A program made the translations under genes and the position numbers. 42,628 nt of DNA from the NCBI GenBank assembly GCA_023263235.1, contig JALQXE010000041.1:1-42628 (forward strand). The letters are read 5' to 3'. This document shows, piece by piece, positions 33,028-41,992 of this stretch. Origin of the DNA: Sediminibacterium sp. (GTDB taxonomy: Bacteria > Bacteroidota > Bacteroidia > Chitinophagales > Chitinophagaceae). Numbering within the stretch: position 1 is the first letter of the stretch; every line of letters starts with the position of its first letter. The notes under the pieces are model-generated. The model saw only the letters and a list, made by a program, of their open reading frames with translations, searched no databases and had not been told where the DNA came from.

Positions 33028-35865
33028 ATGAAAAAAGTATTACTTTTTATTATTTTATGTTGCTCCTTGAGCATCCAAATGAACGCTCAAACTGCTCAAA
33101 CTAAGGCTGAAAAAAAGTGGATCAAAAAACAATTTAAAGCCTTGAGTTTGGATGAGAAAATTGCACAGTTAATGATTATTCGCGCACATAGCAATTGGGA
33201 TGCAAAAAAACTGGACACCATTCGTCAAACCATAGAAAAATATAATGTTGGAGGGCTATGCTTCTTTCAGGGTGGGCCAGTGCGCGAGGCTGTTCAAACA
33301 AACTATTACCAATCTATTGCTAAAACGCCATTGCTTATTACCATGGATGCTGAATGGGGAGTAGGTATGCGTTTGGACAGTGTTGAAATGTTTCCAAGAC
33401 AACTTTCTTTAGGTGCTATTGAAAATGACAGTTTGGTATACCAAATGGGAGCAGCTATTGCTGCACAATGTAAACGACTAGGCATTCATGTTGACTACGC
33501 ACCCGATGTTGATATCAATAATAATCCAAGCAACCCTGTAATTAATGACCGAAGTTTTGGGCAAAATAGAGCACGTGTAATACAACATGGTATTGCTTTT
33601 ATGAAAGGATTGCAAGATAATGGTGTAATGGCAACTGCTAAACATTTTCCAGGTCATGGTGATGTAAGCGTGGATTCTCATTTAGATATTCCAATCATTA
33701 AAAAAACAAGAGACGAATTAGATTCATTAGAATTAGCTCCATTTAAAGCTTTAATTGATGCAGGTATAGAATCGGTAATGGTTGGTCATTTATCCGTTCC
33801 CGCTATAGATACTACACCAAAATTTGCTACTTCATTATCACCTAAAGCTATTAACGGACTTTTAAAAAATGAACTTGGATTTAAAGGTATTACAGTTACA
33901 GATGCATTAGAAATGAAGGCCATTGGAAATTACTTTCCAAATAGCGAAGCAAACGTGAGAGCTTTGTTAGCCGGTAATGATATGTTGTGTTTGCCAGGTA
34001 ATATACCAGAAACCATCGAAAAAATCAAACTGGCTATCAACGATGGCAGACTGTCAAAAGAAGATATTGACAATAGAGTAATTAAAGTTTTAACTGCAAA
34101 ATATAAACATGGACTTGCCAATAAGCAATGGATTGACACGACCAATATTATTGCAGATTTAAATCATGAAGTCATTCGCTTAAAAGCAATCATGGCTGCC
34201 CAGTCACTAACCTATTGTAATGCAAATACGACTCCGATGTTGGATAATCAAAATGCCACAGCCTATATAGCATTGAACTTAGACAAACCGAGTATATTAA
34301 CTAAGGCATTAGATAGTATTTATGGGGTAAAGGTATTTTACATAGGAGTAAAGGATAGTATTAAAATTGCAAGTTTAAAAGACAGCTTATCTAAGTACCA
34401 ACAAGTAATTGTGGGTTTGCATAATTACAATCGTCGACCTGCCAACCATTTTCAAATACATCCATCTTTTATACAATTTTTGAATCAACCACAACCTGCA
34501 AACTGGATAAATATAATTTTAGGCAATCCTTATGCAGTGGGTGAATTTAAGAATATTCAAAATATCTTATTTGCATACGAGGATAATGACTTTTCTCAAA
34601 AAGCAGTTTTACAATGGTTAGAAGGTAAAATAAAAGCAACGGGGAAATTGCCGGTTACCGTAACGGAAACAATGCCCTATGGAACAGGAGATGCAAAAAT
34701 TCAAAAACTAGCGGTGATTGATAGCTTGGTTGCGGATGCTATTAAAAAAAAAGCACTTTCGGGTTGTCAGGTATTAGTCGCTAAGGACAATCAAATCGTA
34801 TTTAATAAAGCCTACGGTAATACTGCAGGACCAGGATCAAGTCCTGTTACGTTAAATACCTATTATGACCTTGCCTCAGTTACTAAAGTTTCGGCAACAA
34901 CGGTGAGTGTAATGAAATTGTTGGAAGAAGGTAAATTAAATATTGATAAAACAATTGGCGATTACCTTCCTTGGGTAAAAGGAAATGCAAAAGAAAAAAT
35001 TACTTTAAGAGATTTGCTTTTACATCAAGCGGGCTTATATCCTTATATTAAATTTTATGAATCCTTATTACAAAAGGACGGAACATTTAAACCAGGATTA
35101 GTAAGTAACAAGATTGATCAGACACATCATCAATTTATTAGTCCAAATAAATATTTAATAGACACTTGGAGCGATACCATTAAAAACCAAATATTAAGAA
35201 GTGCCGTTACAGAAGCAGGAAAATATGTTTATAGTGACAATGATTTTATTTTTCTTGGAATGATTGTTGAAAAAGTTTCAGGAATGAATTTGGATGAATA
35301 CACTAAGAAAACTTTTTATGAACCTATGGGAATGCATTCCACAGGATTTTTGCCATTAGAAAAAACAAATATTGAAAATATTGCTGCAACAGAAATAGAT
35401 GATTACTACAGACATGAACTAATTAGAGGGAGTGTACACGACGAAGGCGCTTCAACAATGGGTGGCATTGCAGGGCATGCAGGATTATTTAGCAACGCAA
35501 CTGACCTGGCTAAATTGTATCTAATGCTCTTGAACAATGGAAAATGGGAAGGCCATCAATATTTAGAACCTAAGACAATAGCAAACTTCACTGCCTATCA
35601 AAACGAAAGTCGCAGAGGACTGGGTTTTGACAAACCTGAAAAAAATAATAAAACCAGAAAGGAGCCCTATCCTAGCCTGAGTCCTTCACTCTCCACCTTC
35701 GGGCACACTGGCTTTACAGGCACCTGCGTTTGGGCAGATCCTGAAAATGGAATTTTATATATTTTCTTAGGCAATAGAGTTTATCCAACAAGAGACAGCA
35801 AGGCTTTTAATGCATTAAACTTAAGACCCAATATTCAAGAAGCAATTTATAACGCGTTCAAGTAA
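33028..35865 (+). CDS. GH3 beta-N-acetylglucosaminidase fused to serine hydrolase
   Basis: 945 residues with a signal peptide (MKKVLLFIILCCSLSIQMNA). Residues about 35-375 form a NagZ-like GH3 domain: KHFPGHGDVSVDSH (205-218) is the His/Asp acid-base loop and D292 in VTDALEM the likely nucleophile. A GH3 C-terminal-like linker follows (about 390-560). Residues about 570-940 form a class C beta-lactamase/esterase-type domain with S617-V-T-K620, Y735-S-D and H893-T-G intact. The fusion is common in Bacteroidota and likely acts in the periplasm on peptidoglycan fragments; the serine half may cut an amide or ester of the same substrate. The stop overlaps the porZ start by one base. Confidence 0.93.
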   Translation: MKKVLLFIILCCSLSIQMNAQTAQTKAEKKWIKKQFKALSLDEKIAQLMIIRAHSNWDAKKLDTIRQTIEKYNVGGLCFFQGGPVREAVQTNYYQSIAKTPLLITMDAEWGVGMRLDSVEMFPRQLSLGAIENDSLVYQMGAAIAAQCKRLGIHVDYAPDVDINNNPSNPVINDRSFGQNRARVIQHGIAFMKGLQDNGVMATAKHFPGHGDVSVDSHLDIPIIKKTRDELDSLELAPFKALIDAGIESVMVGHLSVPAIDTTPKFATSLSPKAINGLLKNELGFKGITVTDALEMKAIGNYFPNSEANVRALLAGNDMLCLPGNIPETIEKIKLAINDGRLSKEDIDNRVIKVLTAKYKHGLANKQWIDTTNIIADLNHEVIRLKAIMAAQSLTYCNANTTPMLDNQNATAYIALNLDKPSILTKALDSIYGVKVFYIGVKDSIKIASLKDSLSKYQQVIVGLHNYNRRPANHFQIHPSFIQFLNQPQPANWINIILGNPYAVGEFKNIQNILFAYEDNDFSQKAVLQWLEGKIKATGKLPVTVTETMPYGTGDAKIQKLAVIDSLVADAIKKKALSGCQVLVAKDNQIVFNKAYGNTAGPGSSPVTLNTYYDLASVTKVSATTVSVMKLLEEGKLNIDKTIGDYLPWVKGNAKEKITLRDLLLHQAGLYPYIKFYESLLQKDGTFKPGLVSNKIDQTHHQFISPNKYLIDTWSDTIKNQILRSAVTEAGKYVYSDNDFIFLGMIVEKVSGMNLDEYTKKTFYEPMGMHSTGFLPLEKTNIENIAATEIDDYYRHELIRGSVHDEGASTMGGIAGHAGLFSNATDLAKLYLMLLNNGKWEGHQYLEPKTIANFTAYQNESRRGLGFDKPEKNNKTRKEPYPSLSPSLSTFGHTGFTGTCVWADPENGILYIFLGNRVYPTRDSKAFNALNLRPNIQEAIYNAFK

Positions 35866-38054
35866 TGAAAGGCATTGTAACCATACTTTGCGCTCTATGC
35901 TTTATGGCCTCACATGCCCAAAACAAACTAGGACCCATTGGTCAATGGCGCGGGCATTTTAACAACCAGTCTATTGAACATGTTGTAAATGGGGGTCAAT
36001 ATATTTATACAGCCAGTCCTTATCAAGTTATAAGAATAGACAATAAAAAAAATAATTATTGGATAGATAAATCAAACGGATTAAGTGATATTAATATTAG
36101 CCGTTTGGCTTGGGATGAAAATCAACAACAACTTGTTATTGTATACAAGAATAGTAATATTGATATATTAAAGGACGATCAGGTATACAATATTAATGCC
36201 ATTCAGCTTACCAATCTTTTTAGCGATAAAAAAATTAATTCAGTACATATACAAAATCGCTGGGCCTTGCTGGCTACGAATTTTGGGATTGTGATTGTTG
36301 ATTTAATCAATCATGAAGTTAAAGACAATTGGTATCCCAATAACAATCAGCAAAGCACTGTAACCTATGATGTCTTAATAGCTAATGATAGCGTTTATGC
36401 TGCTACGAGTGATGGTATATGGGCAAGTTCCTATAATGCTGCAGCAATTCAAGCTGGTCAATGGAATCGTTTAAAAAACTACGATCAACTGGCTATAAAA
36501 AAGCTAATTCAATTTAATGGTAGTATTTATGGATACAATGGTCAATCTATTTTTCAATTACCACAAACAACACCCATTTTTACCATTAGCAACGGGCAAA
36601 TAAATCAAATTAACGCTAGTAGTAACCATTTAAATATTAGCGTTCAATATGCCAATCAAAAAGGGGCGATACTTCAATTTAGCAAGGATAAAATAACTAG
36701 TACACTTATAGATAGCAATGTATTAAGGGTGCCAAAGCAAATAGTTATAGATCTTAATAACCATTGGGTCGCAGATAGCGTAAATGGATTATTGCTAAAA
36801 AACAGTACTCAAGAATGGATGAATTTAGGAGGACCCAATGCTAATATGAAAGCATATGGAACCACGGGCGAAAACGAATTAATCATGCCTTTTGGTGCTA
36901 TGGTAAATGGGTTTTCGAAATTTGACGCATCTGGGTGGAAAAATTACACTCAATTTGATTCCTTCCAATTGCCTGTTTTAAATGCAGTTACTTTCAATAA
37001 AAACGACAATAGTTATTGGTTTACAAGTAATCAATCCATTATTCATATTACAAATGAAAATAAATTAGTAAGCACACAACCTAAATTTTTAGCAGGAGCA
37101 TACCAACAAATACAAACACAATTAAATGGAGATGTATGGGTACTTCAGGATTTGCAAGGATTACTGCAGATTAAAAATAATATTTGGAACACCATTCCAC
37201 TTCCTAATAATTTTAACAACAAGGGTTTAAAACATTTTATCATCAATGAGCAAGGACAAGCCTGGATAGTGGCCCCTAATAATCAAGGGCTTTATATTTA
37301 TCAAGATAAATCGGTTTATTCAAATGAAGTTTGGAAACAATTAACAACGCAATCTAATAATGGAAATTTACCAAGTACGAATGTGAGCAGTATTTGTAAA
37401 GATGCTAACAATAGTATTTGGGTTGGAACAGATAATGGTATTGGAATTTATAATTGTGGCGACCTAGCAACAGACCCTTGCAATGCTTATTTACCTATTG
37501 TAAATAATAATGGATTTAATGGATATTTATTTCAAAAAGAAACGGTCAACTCCATAAGTATTGATGGCGCCAATAGAAAATGGATTGGCACCAATAACGG
37601 CGCTTGGCTTTTAAGTGCAGACGGCACAGAAATCATTGAACATTTCACAAAGTCAAATAGCCCTTTACCTAGTGATACCATATCCCAAATACTCGTACAA
37701 CCTAATACTGGAGAAGTTTTTATAAACACAGTAAACCAAATGGTTAGCTATAGAAGCAACGCCACGCAAGGCAAAGCAACACAAGCCAGTATTCAAATTT
37801 TTCCTAACCCGGTTGCTACTGGTTTTAACGGCCAAATTGCAATGAGAGGTCTTGTTGAAAATGCATTGGTTAAAATAACCGATTTAAATGGCAAACTATT
37901 ATTTCAAACCAGAGCACTAGGTGGTCAAGCATTATGGAATGGCAAAAATTATGAGGGACAAAAAGTAGCTACAGGCATCTATCTTGTTTTTGTAAGAGAC
38001 CTGAGCGGAAATGAAAAATCAGTCGGAAAAATAGTGATTGCTGAAGGATATTAA
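35865..38054 (+). CDS. porZ: PorZ-like type IX secretion system protein
   Basis: 729 residues, signal peptide (MKGIVTILCALCFMASHAQ). The N-terminal PorZ-type beta-propeller is seen in IGQWRGHFNNQSIEHV, YTASPYQVIRID, KSNGLSDINISRLAWDE and YKNSNIDIL. Later propeller repeats include SSICKDANNSIWVGTDNGIG and IDGANRKWIGTNNGAW. The end (about 645-729, IFPNPVATG ... GIYLVFVRDLSG) is a type A T9SS C-terminal domain. In Porphyromonas, PorZ helps the sortase PorU attach anionic LPS to cargo at the cell surface. Here it is translated in one unit with the GH3/serine hydrolase (ATG shares the A of the previous TAA). Its presence implies a working T9SS elsewhere in the genome. Confidence 0.88.
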   Translation: MKGIVTILCALCFMASHAQNKLGPIGQWRGHFNNQSIEHVVNGGQYIYTASPYQVIRIDNKKNNYWIDKSNGLSDINISRLAWDENQQQLVIVYKNSNIDILKDDQVYNINAIQLTNLFSDKKINSVHIQNRWALLATNFGIVIVDLINHEVKDNWYPNNNQQSTVTYDVLIANDSVYAATSDGIWASSYNAAAIQAGQWNRLKNYDQLAIKKLIQFNGSIYGYNGQSIFQLPQTTPIFTISNGQINQINASSNHLNISVQYANQKGAILQFSKDKITSTLIDSNVLRVPKQIVIDLNNHWVADSVNGLLLKNSTQEWMNLGGPNANMKAYGTTGENELIMPFGAMVNGFSKFDASGWKNYTQFDSFQLPVLNAVTFNKNDNSYWFTSNQSIIHITNENKLVSTQPKFLAGAYQQIQTQLNGDVWVLQDLQGLLQIKNNIWNTIPLPNNFNNKGLKHFIINEQGQAWIVAPNNQGLYIYQDKSVYSNEVWKQLTTQSNNGNLPSTNVSSICKDANNSIWVGTDNGIGIYNCGDLATDPCNAYLPIVNNNGFNGYLFQKETVNSISIDGANRKWIGTNNGAWLLSADGTEIIEHFTKSNSPLPSDTISQILVQPNTGEVFINTVNQMVSYRSNATQGKATQASIQIFPNPVATGFNGQIAMRGLVENALVKITDLNGKLLFQTRALGGQALWNGKNYEGQKVATGIYLVFVRDLSGNEKSVGKIVIAEGY

Positions 38055-38623
38055 TGCGCGTCTAATTCAAAGTTTTTAAACGCCTTAAAGTTTAGCATAC
38101 CCCTATCTCCCTCTACCACTCTATACATTATTTGTCTTACTTTATTAGTTGGGGCTTTTATGGAAGTATCTGATCCGTAAATTGGAAATTTTCGAAATAA
38201 AATTCCTTCTACTAATTTATATTCATCCCCACCTCTATAACCCTTACTTAACTGGGAATCATTGGTAATATCGGGAAAAAAAATAGGCTGCATCATTTCA
38301 TCATTTTTAGAACTCACACAAAACAAGTTGGTTTTACCTGAATTTTCTAGAATGTAAATAATCAAATCCACAAATCCGTCTCCATTTAAATCATCAATCT
38401 CAGCAGAGATTACTCTTGCTTTTAGTTCCAAACTCGCTTCCCTTGCTTCCGACTTAAATCCAATAGGTTTTATACTTAAACTATTTTGAGTAAGGGATTT
38501 GTTTAAGCACGTAACTCTAAATCCAACTTTGCCTATCTTTAGCGTACTGTCATACCTTTTAATATCTTGGCCAAATACGCCAATAGTCAAAAACAAAAAG
38601 ACGATGCTAAAAAATTTGTACAT
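38051..38623 (-). CDS. Secreted protein of unknown function
   Basis: 190 residues with a signal peptide (MYKFFSIVFLFLTIGVFG). I do not recognise a family. One FG-GAP/EF-hand-like turn is visible, DLNGDGFVDLIIYI (about 94-107), which could bind calcium, but there is no repeat array. Other parts are beta-strand-like with VGFRVTCLNKSLTQ and GDEYKLVEGILFRKFPIYG. Its stop overlaps the porZ stop: both use the palindrome TTAA (38051-38054), so the genes converge head-on. A minus-strand TAACTTTG box (38652-38645) lies 21 bases upstream of the ATG and could be its promoter. Confidence 0.75.
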   Translation of the reverse strand: MYKFFSIVFLFLTIGVFGQDIKRYDSTLKIGKVGFRVTCLNKSLTQNSLSIKPIGFKSEAREASLELKARVISAEIDDLNGDGFVDLIIYILENSGKTNLFCVSSKNDEMMQPIFFPDITNDSQLSKGYRGGDEYKLVEGILFRKFPIYGSDTSIKAPTNKVRQIMYRVVEGDRGMLNFKAFKNFELDAH

Positions 38624-38688
38624 TCGAAATGTAATTTAAGTACCCAAAGTTAATAGTTTAGTTGTAAAAATACCATAATCCCAATAAG

Positions 38689-39621
38689 ATGTCATTTTCT
38701 ATTGATATTCAGCCCATTTCCAATTTTAAAAAAGTACACATTACCAATAATGCCAATGGCAATTCTATTGATATCATTACAAAAGGTGGGCTGCTTAATA
38801 GTTGGAAGCAGTCCATTGACCAATGGGATATAATTGATGGGAATGATTTTGAACAGGGTTGGGGTAATTTTGAATCGGATGGTTTTAAAAGTGGAAAAAT
38901 GAGCCCATATGCATGCAGACTATATAAAGGACAATACACCCACTTAAACAAGTCCTATCAAATTGAAAAATTTTATTTAGGTGACCATGCATTACACGGC
39001 ATATTGTATGATGCAGAATATGAAATAAAAGATACAACGATTAAAGAAAATAGTGCTGGTTTAACTTTAGTACATCATTATTTAGGAACAGACAAAGGAT
39101 TCCCTTTTAATTATGAGATAGTACTTACCTGGACCTTTCATAGTAATAATAAAGTAAATATACAAACTACTATTACTAATCAGTCAACACAAACTATTCC
39201 TATGATGGACGGATGGCATCCCTACTTTACTTTAGGAGAATGCATTAACAACTGTACATTGCAATTTGAGCACAAGGGAATGTTGGTATATGACAAAGCT
39301 TTATTACCCACTGGATCTTTTATATCCAACCCGCAATTTAATAGTCCTGCGCTCATTTCAAATACGCATCTTGACAACGGTTATTTAATGGATACTTCAA
39401 ACCCAACATGTACTTTAGAAAATGAAAAATATACTTTAATTGTGCAATCGAATAAAGAATATCCCTATTTACAATTGTACACAGCACCTAATAGAAAAAG
39501 TATTGCAATTGAAAATTTAACCGCCGCCCCCAATTGTTTTAACAATAAAATGGGGCTGCACATAATGCAACCCCAAGAAGTGTGGACACTAGAAACAAGT
39601 TACCAATTAATAAGTAAGTAG
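38689..39621 (+). CDS. Aldose 1-epimerase family protein
   Basis: 310 residues, cytoplasmic, galactose-mutarotase fold. The catalytic histidine lies in DGWHPYF (H177) and the likely catalytic glutamate in IAIENLTAAPNCFN near the C-terminus. GLTLVHHYLG and NVQTTITNQS-like strands fit the family. Members interconvert the alpha and beta anomers of sugars; related enzymes act on hexose-6-phosphates. No sugar-use operon is nearby, so the substrate is unknown. It is convergent with the RidA gene (4 bases between stops). Confidence 0.88.
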   Translation: MSFSIDIQPISNFKKVHITNNANGNSIDIITKGGLLNSWKQSIDQWDIIDGNDFEQGWGNFESDGFKSGKMSPYACRLYKGQYTHLNKSYQIEKFYLGDHALHGILYDAEYEIKDTTIKENSAGLTLVHHYLGTDKGFPFNYEIVLTWTFHSNNKVNIQTTITNQSTQTIPMMDGWHPYFTLGECINNCTLQFEHKGMLVYDKALLPTGSFISNPQFNSPALISNTHLDNGYLMDTSNPTCTLENEKYTLIVQSNKEYPYLQLYTAPNRKSIAIENLTAAPNCFNNKMGLHIMQPQEVWTLETSYQLISK

Positions 39622-39625
39622 ATAA

Positions 39626-40012
39626 TTACAAATTCACAACCGCCGTAATACTAATTTCAACATTTACATTTCTAGGCAAGGTTTTTACAGCAACGGTTTC
39701 ACGAGCAGGAAAGTCCGCCGTGAAATAACTTCCATATACCTCATTTACTTGTGCAAACAATTGCATATCACTCAAAAATATAGTAGTCTTTACAATATTA
39801 GCAAAGCTCAATTTAGCTTCATCTAAAATGGCTTTTATATTTTCCATTACTTGGGTGGTCTCTGATTGAATATTGTCCAGTACTAAATCGCCTGTAGCAG
39901 GATTAAATGCAATTTGGCCACTTGCAAACAAAAAGCCATTAGCAATCACTGCCTGACTATATGGGCCAATAGGTGCAGGCACTTTATTGGTTTGAATAAT
40001 TTGTTTTGACAT
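39626..40012 (-). CDS. RidA/YjgF family enamine/imine deaminase
   Basis: 128 residues, the standard RidA length. Features are NKVPAPIGPYSQAVIANGFLFASGQIA, then IVKTTIFLSDMQLFAQVNEVY and ARETVAVKTLPRNVNVEI, with R104 and E119 corresponding to the substrate-binding arginine and the glutamate of E. coli RidA (R105/E120). It hydrolyses reactive 2-aminoacrylate made by PLP enzymes and acts as a cytoplasmic trimer. It is a single-gene unit, divergent from tsaB with a 36-base spacer. Confidence 0.94.
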   Translation of the reverse strand: MSKQIIQTNKVPAPIGPYSQAVIANGFLFASGQIAFNPATGDLVLDNIQSETTQVMENIKAILDEAKLSFANIVKTTIFLSDMQLFAQVNEVYGSYFTADFPARETVAVKTLPRNVNVEISITAVVNL

Positions 40013-40048
40013 ATAATTTATATTAGGAGCACAATTTCTTATTTTTCT

Positions 40049-40783
40049 ATGAATTCACACTTATTTTTGCAAAACAATTCAAATAAATTGGCAACATTCC
40101 TATATATAGATACTGCAGTTGAAAAAGCCCTCGTTGCTATTAGCAGAGATCAAGCAATCTTAGCGATAGAAATTAATGAAACTACCAACACGCATGCTTC
40201 ATTTGTACAAGTTGCAATAGACAAAATTTTAAAGCAGTTAAATATATCCATTCAAACTATCGACGCAGTTGTGGTCACCATGGGACCAGGTAGTTATACC
40301 GGCCTAAGGGTTGGGTTAGCAAGCGCTAAAGGCATTGCCTATGCAATCCATAAACCCCTCATTGGTATTTCTACTTTAACCCTATTGGCAACACATGCAA
40401 TCAATCATATACCAATAGTGAAAACCGAAAGAGCCATTCAAATATTTAGTATGATTGATGCCAAAAGAATGGAGGTTTTTGGAGCCATTTATAAAGGAGA
40501 TTTAACTGAAATTTTGCCCGCACAAGCAATTGTTCTAGATTCCCAGTTGATTGCCAAACAAATAGAAAATGGACCCCTACTTTGCATAGGAAGTGGCGCC
40601 AATAAAACAAGTCAACTATTTTCTAATGACCTTTTCCATTGTATTGATGCGCAATACGATATGAACGATTTTATGCAACTTGCCCATGCAAAATGGGATA
40701 CTAAGGATTTTGAAAATACCGCTTATTCAAGCCCCTCCTACTTAAAAGACTTCTTCCAAGGACCACCAAAGACCAAGGTCTAA
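40049..40783 (+). CDS. tsaB: tRNA threonylcarbamoyladenosine biosynthesis protein TsaB
   Basis: 244 residues. TsaB is the ASKHA-fold partner of TsaD and TsaE in making t6A37 in tRNAs that read ANN codons. FLYIDTAVEKALVAISRD opens the fold and VVTMGPGSYTGLRVGLASAKGIAYA is the diagnostic motif (about residues 72-96). The protein has about 16 residues before the usual start; ATG 40049 is the only ATG before the domain. A TATTTTTC stretch ends one base before the ATG but is one mismatch off the -7 consensus. tsaD and tsaE are not in the window. Confidence 0.93.
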   Translation: MNSHLFLQNNSNKLATFLYIDTAVEKALVAISRDQAILAIEINETTNTHASFVQVAIDKILKQLNISIQTIDAVVVTMGPGSYTGLRVGLASAKGIAYAIHKPLIGISTLTLLATHAINHIPIVKTERAIQIFSMIDAKRMEVFGAIYKGDLTEILPAQAIVLDSQLIAKQIENGPLLCIGSGANKTSQLFSNDLFHCIDAQYDMNDFMQLAHAKWDTKDFENTAYSSPSYLKDFFQGPPKTKV

Positions 40784-40861
40784 ATATTACAAAATGGATG
40801 AATGGTAGGCAGAATTTCCAATTTCGCAATGAAATATATATTATTATTTAAATTAATAACG

Positions 40862-40869
40862 TAATTTTG
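40862..40869 (+). promoter_or_regulatory. Predicted -7 box for the ArsR-rhodanese unit
   Basis: TAATTTTG matches TAnnTTTG and lies 45 bases before the ATG at 40915, in a 131-base spacer after tsaB. No -33 partner is seen. The sequence from here to the ATG could also hold an ArsR operator; I see no clear dyad. Confidence 0.4.
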
Positions 40870-40914
40870 TTCAAACAATTATTAGTTGATAACCCCCAAA
40901 TACTTAAAATTGTA

Positions 40915-41250
40915 ATGAATCAATCTTTACCCCAACTACAATTATCAAATGGCAAAGCGCCATTAAAAGTGGACTTGCTACACAGCAAGAAAGCAGCGAT
41001 GATTTTAAGAGCCTTAAATCACAAATTGCGTCAACAAATTGTGAAATTAATTGATGAGCAACAAAAAATGACAGTGACGGAGATTTATGTTAAACTTCGT
41101 TTAGAGCAATCTGTTGCTTCACAACATTTAGCCATATTAAGAAGAGCCGGAATTGTGATTACCACAAGAGAAGGTAAATTTATATTTTACACAGTGGACT
41201 ACAATAGATTGGAACAAATCAACCAATTTGTAGAGCAACTCGTTGGATAA
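40915..41250 (+). CDS. ArsR-family winged-helix regulator without cysteines
   Basis: 111 residues with one winged-helix domain: HSKKAAMILRALNHKLRQQIVKLIDEQ, VTEIYVKL, recognition helix EQSVASQHLAILRRAG (about 64-79) and the wing VITTREGKFIFYTV. The dimerisation helix ends the protein. It has no cysteine, so neither the metal-thiolate sites of ArsR/SmtB nor the redox disulfide of BigR/SqrR can exist. The start is ATG 40915; a TTG at 40867 lies inside the -7 box and is rejected. It lies one base before the rhodanese gene, so the two are a co-transcribed pair and it may regulate that operon. Confidence 0.88.
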   Translation: MNQSLPQLQLSNGKAPLKVDLLHSKKAAMILRALNHKLRQQIVKLIDEQQKMTVTEIYVKLRLEQSVASQHLAILRRAGIVITTREGKFIFYTVDYNRLEQINQFVEQLVG

Positions 41251-41251
41251 T

Positions 41252-41941
41252 ATGGATATTACTTTTGAACAATTCAAGTCCTTACTTGAAAATCCTGCCA
41301 TTGTATTAGTTGACACAAGATTACCAGAACAATGGATGGATGGCCATATTCCAAACTCACTACACATAACCCCAGCAACAGTTAAATTTGCAATAGCCAT
41401 GGGTGTAATTGAAAAAAATACACCTTTGGTTTTTGTGTTGGATGAAAAAATTGAAAAAGAAACTTTAGCCTATTTTAAAGAAGCTGGGTTTACTGATATC
41501 AAAGGAAATTTAAAAGGAGGATTTACTACTTGGAAGCATCATAATCAGGTGATTGATATGCTTATACAAGTGGAGCCTGATGAATTAGCAATGGACATTC
41601 CTTTTGATGAATTCCTAATGCCATTAGATATTAGAGAAGAACCCGCATTTAATGCATCACATATTAAAAATTCAGTTTCATTGCCATTATCTGAATTTAT
41701 GGATCCAGGAAGTATGTCTGAGTTAGATGAGCATTTCAATATTTATATTATAAGCGAGGATGGAAGTAGCAATACACTTGCTGCGAGCATCTTAAAAAAA
41801 CAAGGCATCCATAATATAAGAGTGGTGATGGATGGTTGGGAAGGCGTACAATTTTTAAAAGACAAATTTAGCTTTGAGAGTATTAAAAAAGCGAAAATTA
41901 CAAAGACTGATCCTAACAAAACAGGCTTCTTAGAGGATTAA
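41252..41941 (+). CDS. Tandem rhodanese-fold protein lacking all cysteines
   Basis: 229 residues, two rhodanese domains (about 5-100 and 115-210), cytoplasmic. Domain 1: VLVDTRLPEQWMDGHIPNSLHI and NLKGGFTTW. Domain 2: PLDIREEPAFNASHIKNSVSLPL and VVMDGWEG. At the places where the active-site cysteine loop should be, the sequence reads VFVLDEKIEKET and YIISEDGSSNT. No cysteine occurs anywhere, so sulfur transfer is ruled out for both halves. The layout resembles the tandem rhodanese tail of MBL-fold persulfide enzymes without the MBL part. It may act as a binding or sensor partner for the adjacent ArsR regulator; this is inference. Confidence 0.87.
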   Translation: MDITFEQFKSLLENPAIVLVDTRLPEQWMDGHIPNSLHITPATVKFAIAMGVIEKNTPLVFVLDEKIEKETLAYFKEAGFTDIKGNLKGGFTTWKHHNQVIDMLIQVEPDELAMDIPFDEFLMPLDIREEPAFNASHIKNSVSLPLSEFMDPGSMSELDEHFNIYIISEDGSSNTLAASILKKQGIHNIRVVMDGWEGVQFLKDKFSFESIKKAKITKTDPNKTGFLED

Positions 41942-41992
41942 TTAAAATATAGGCACAGCCGCTTATCCTATAGCTCGCAAATATTCGGTTAC

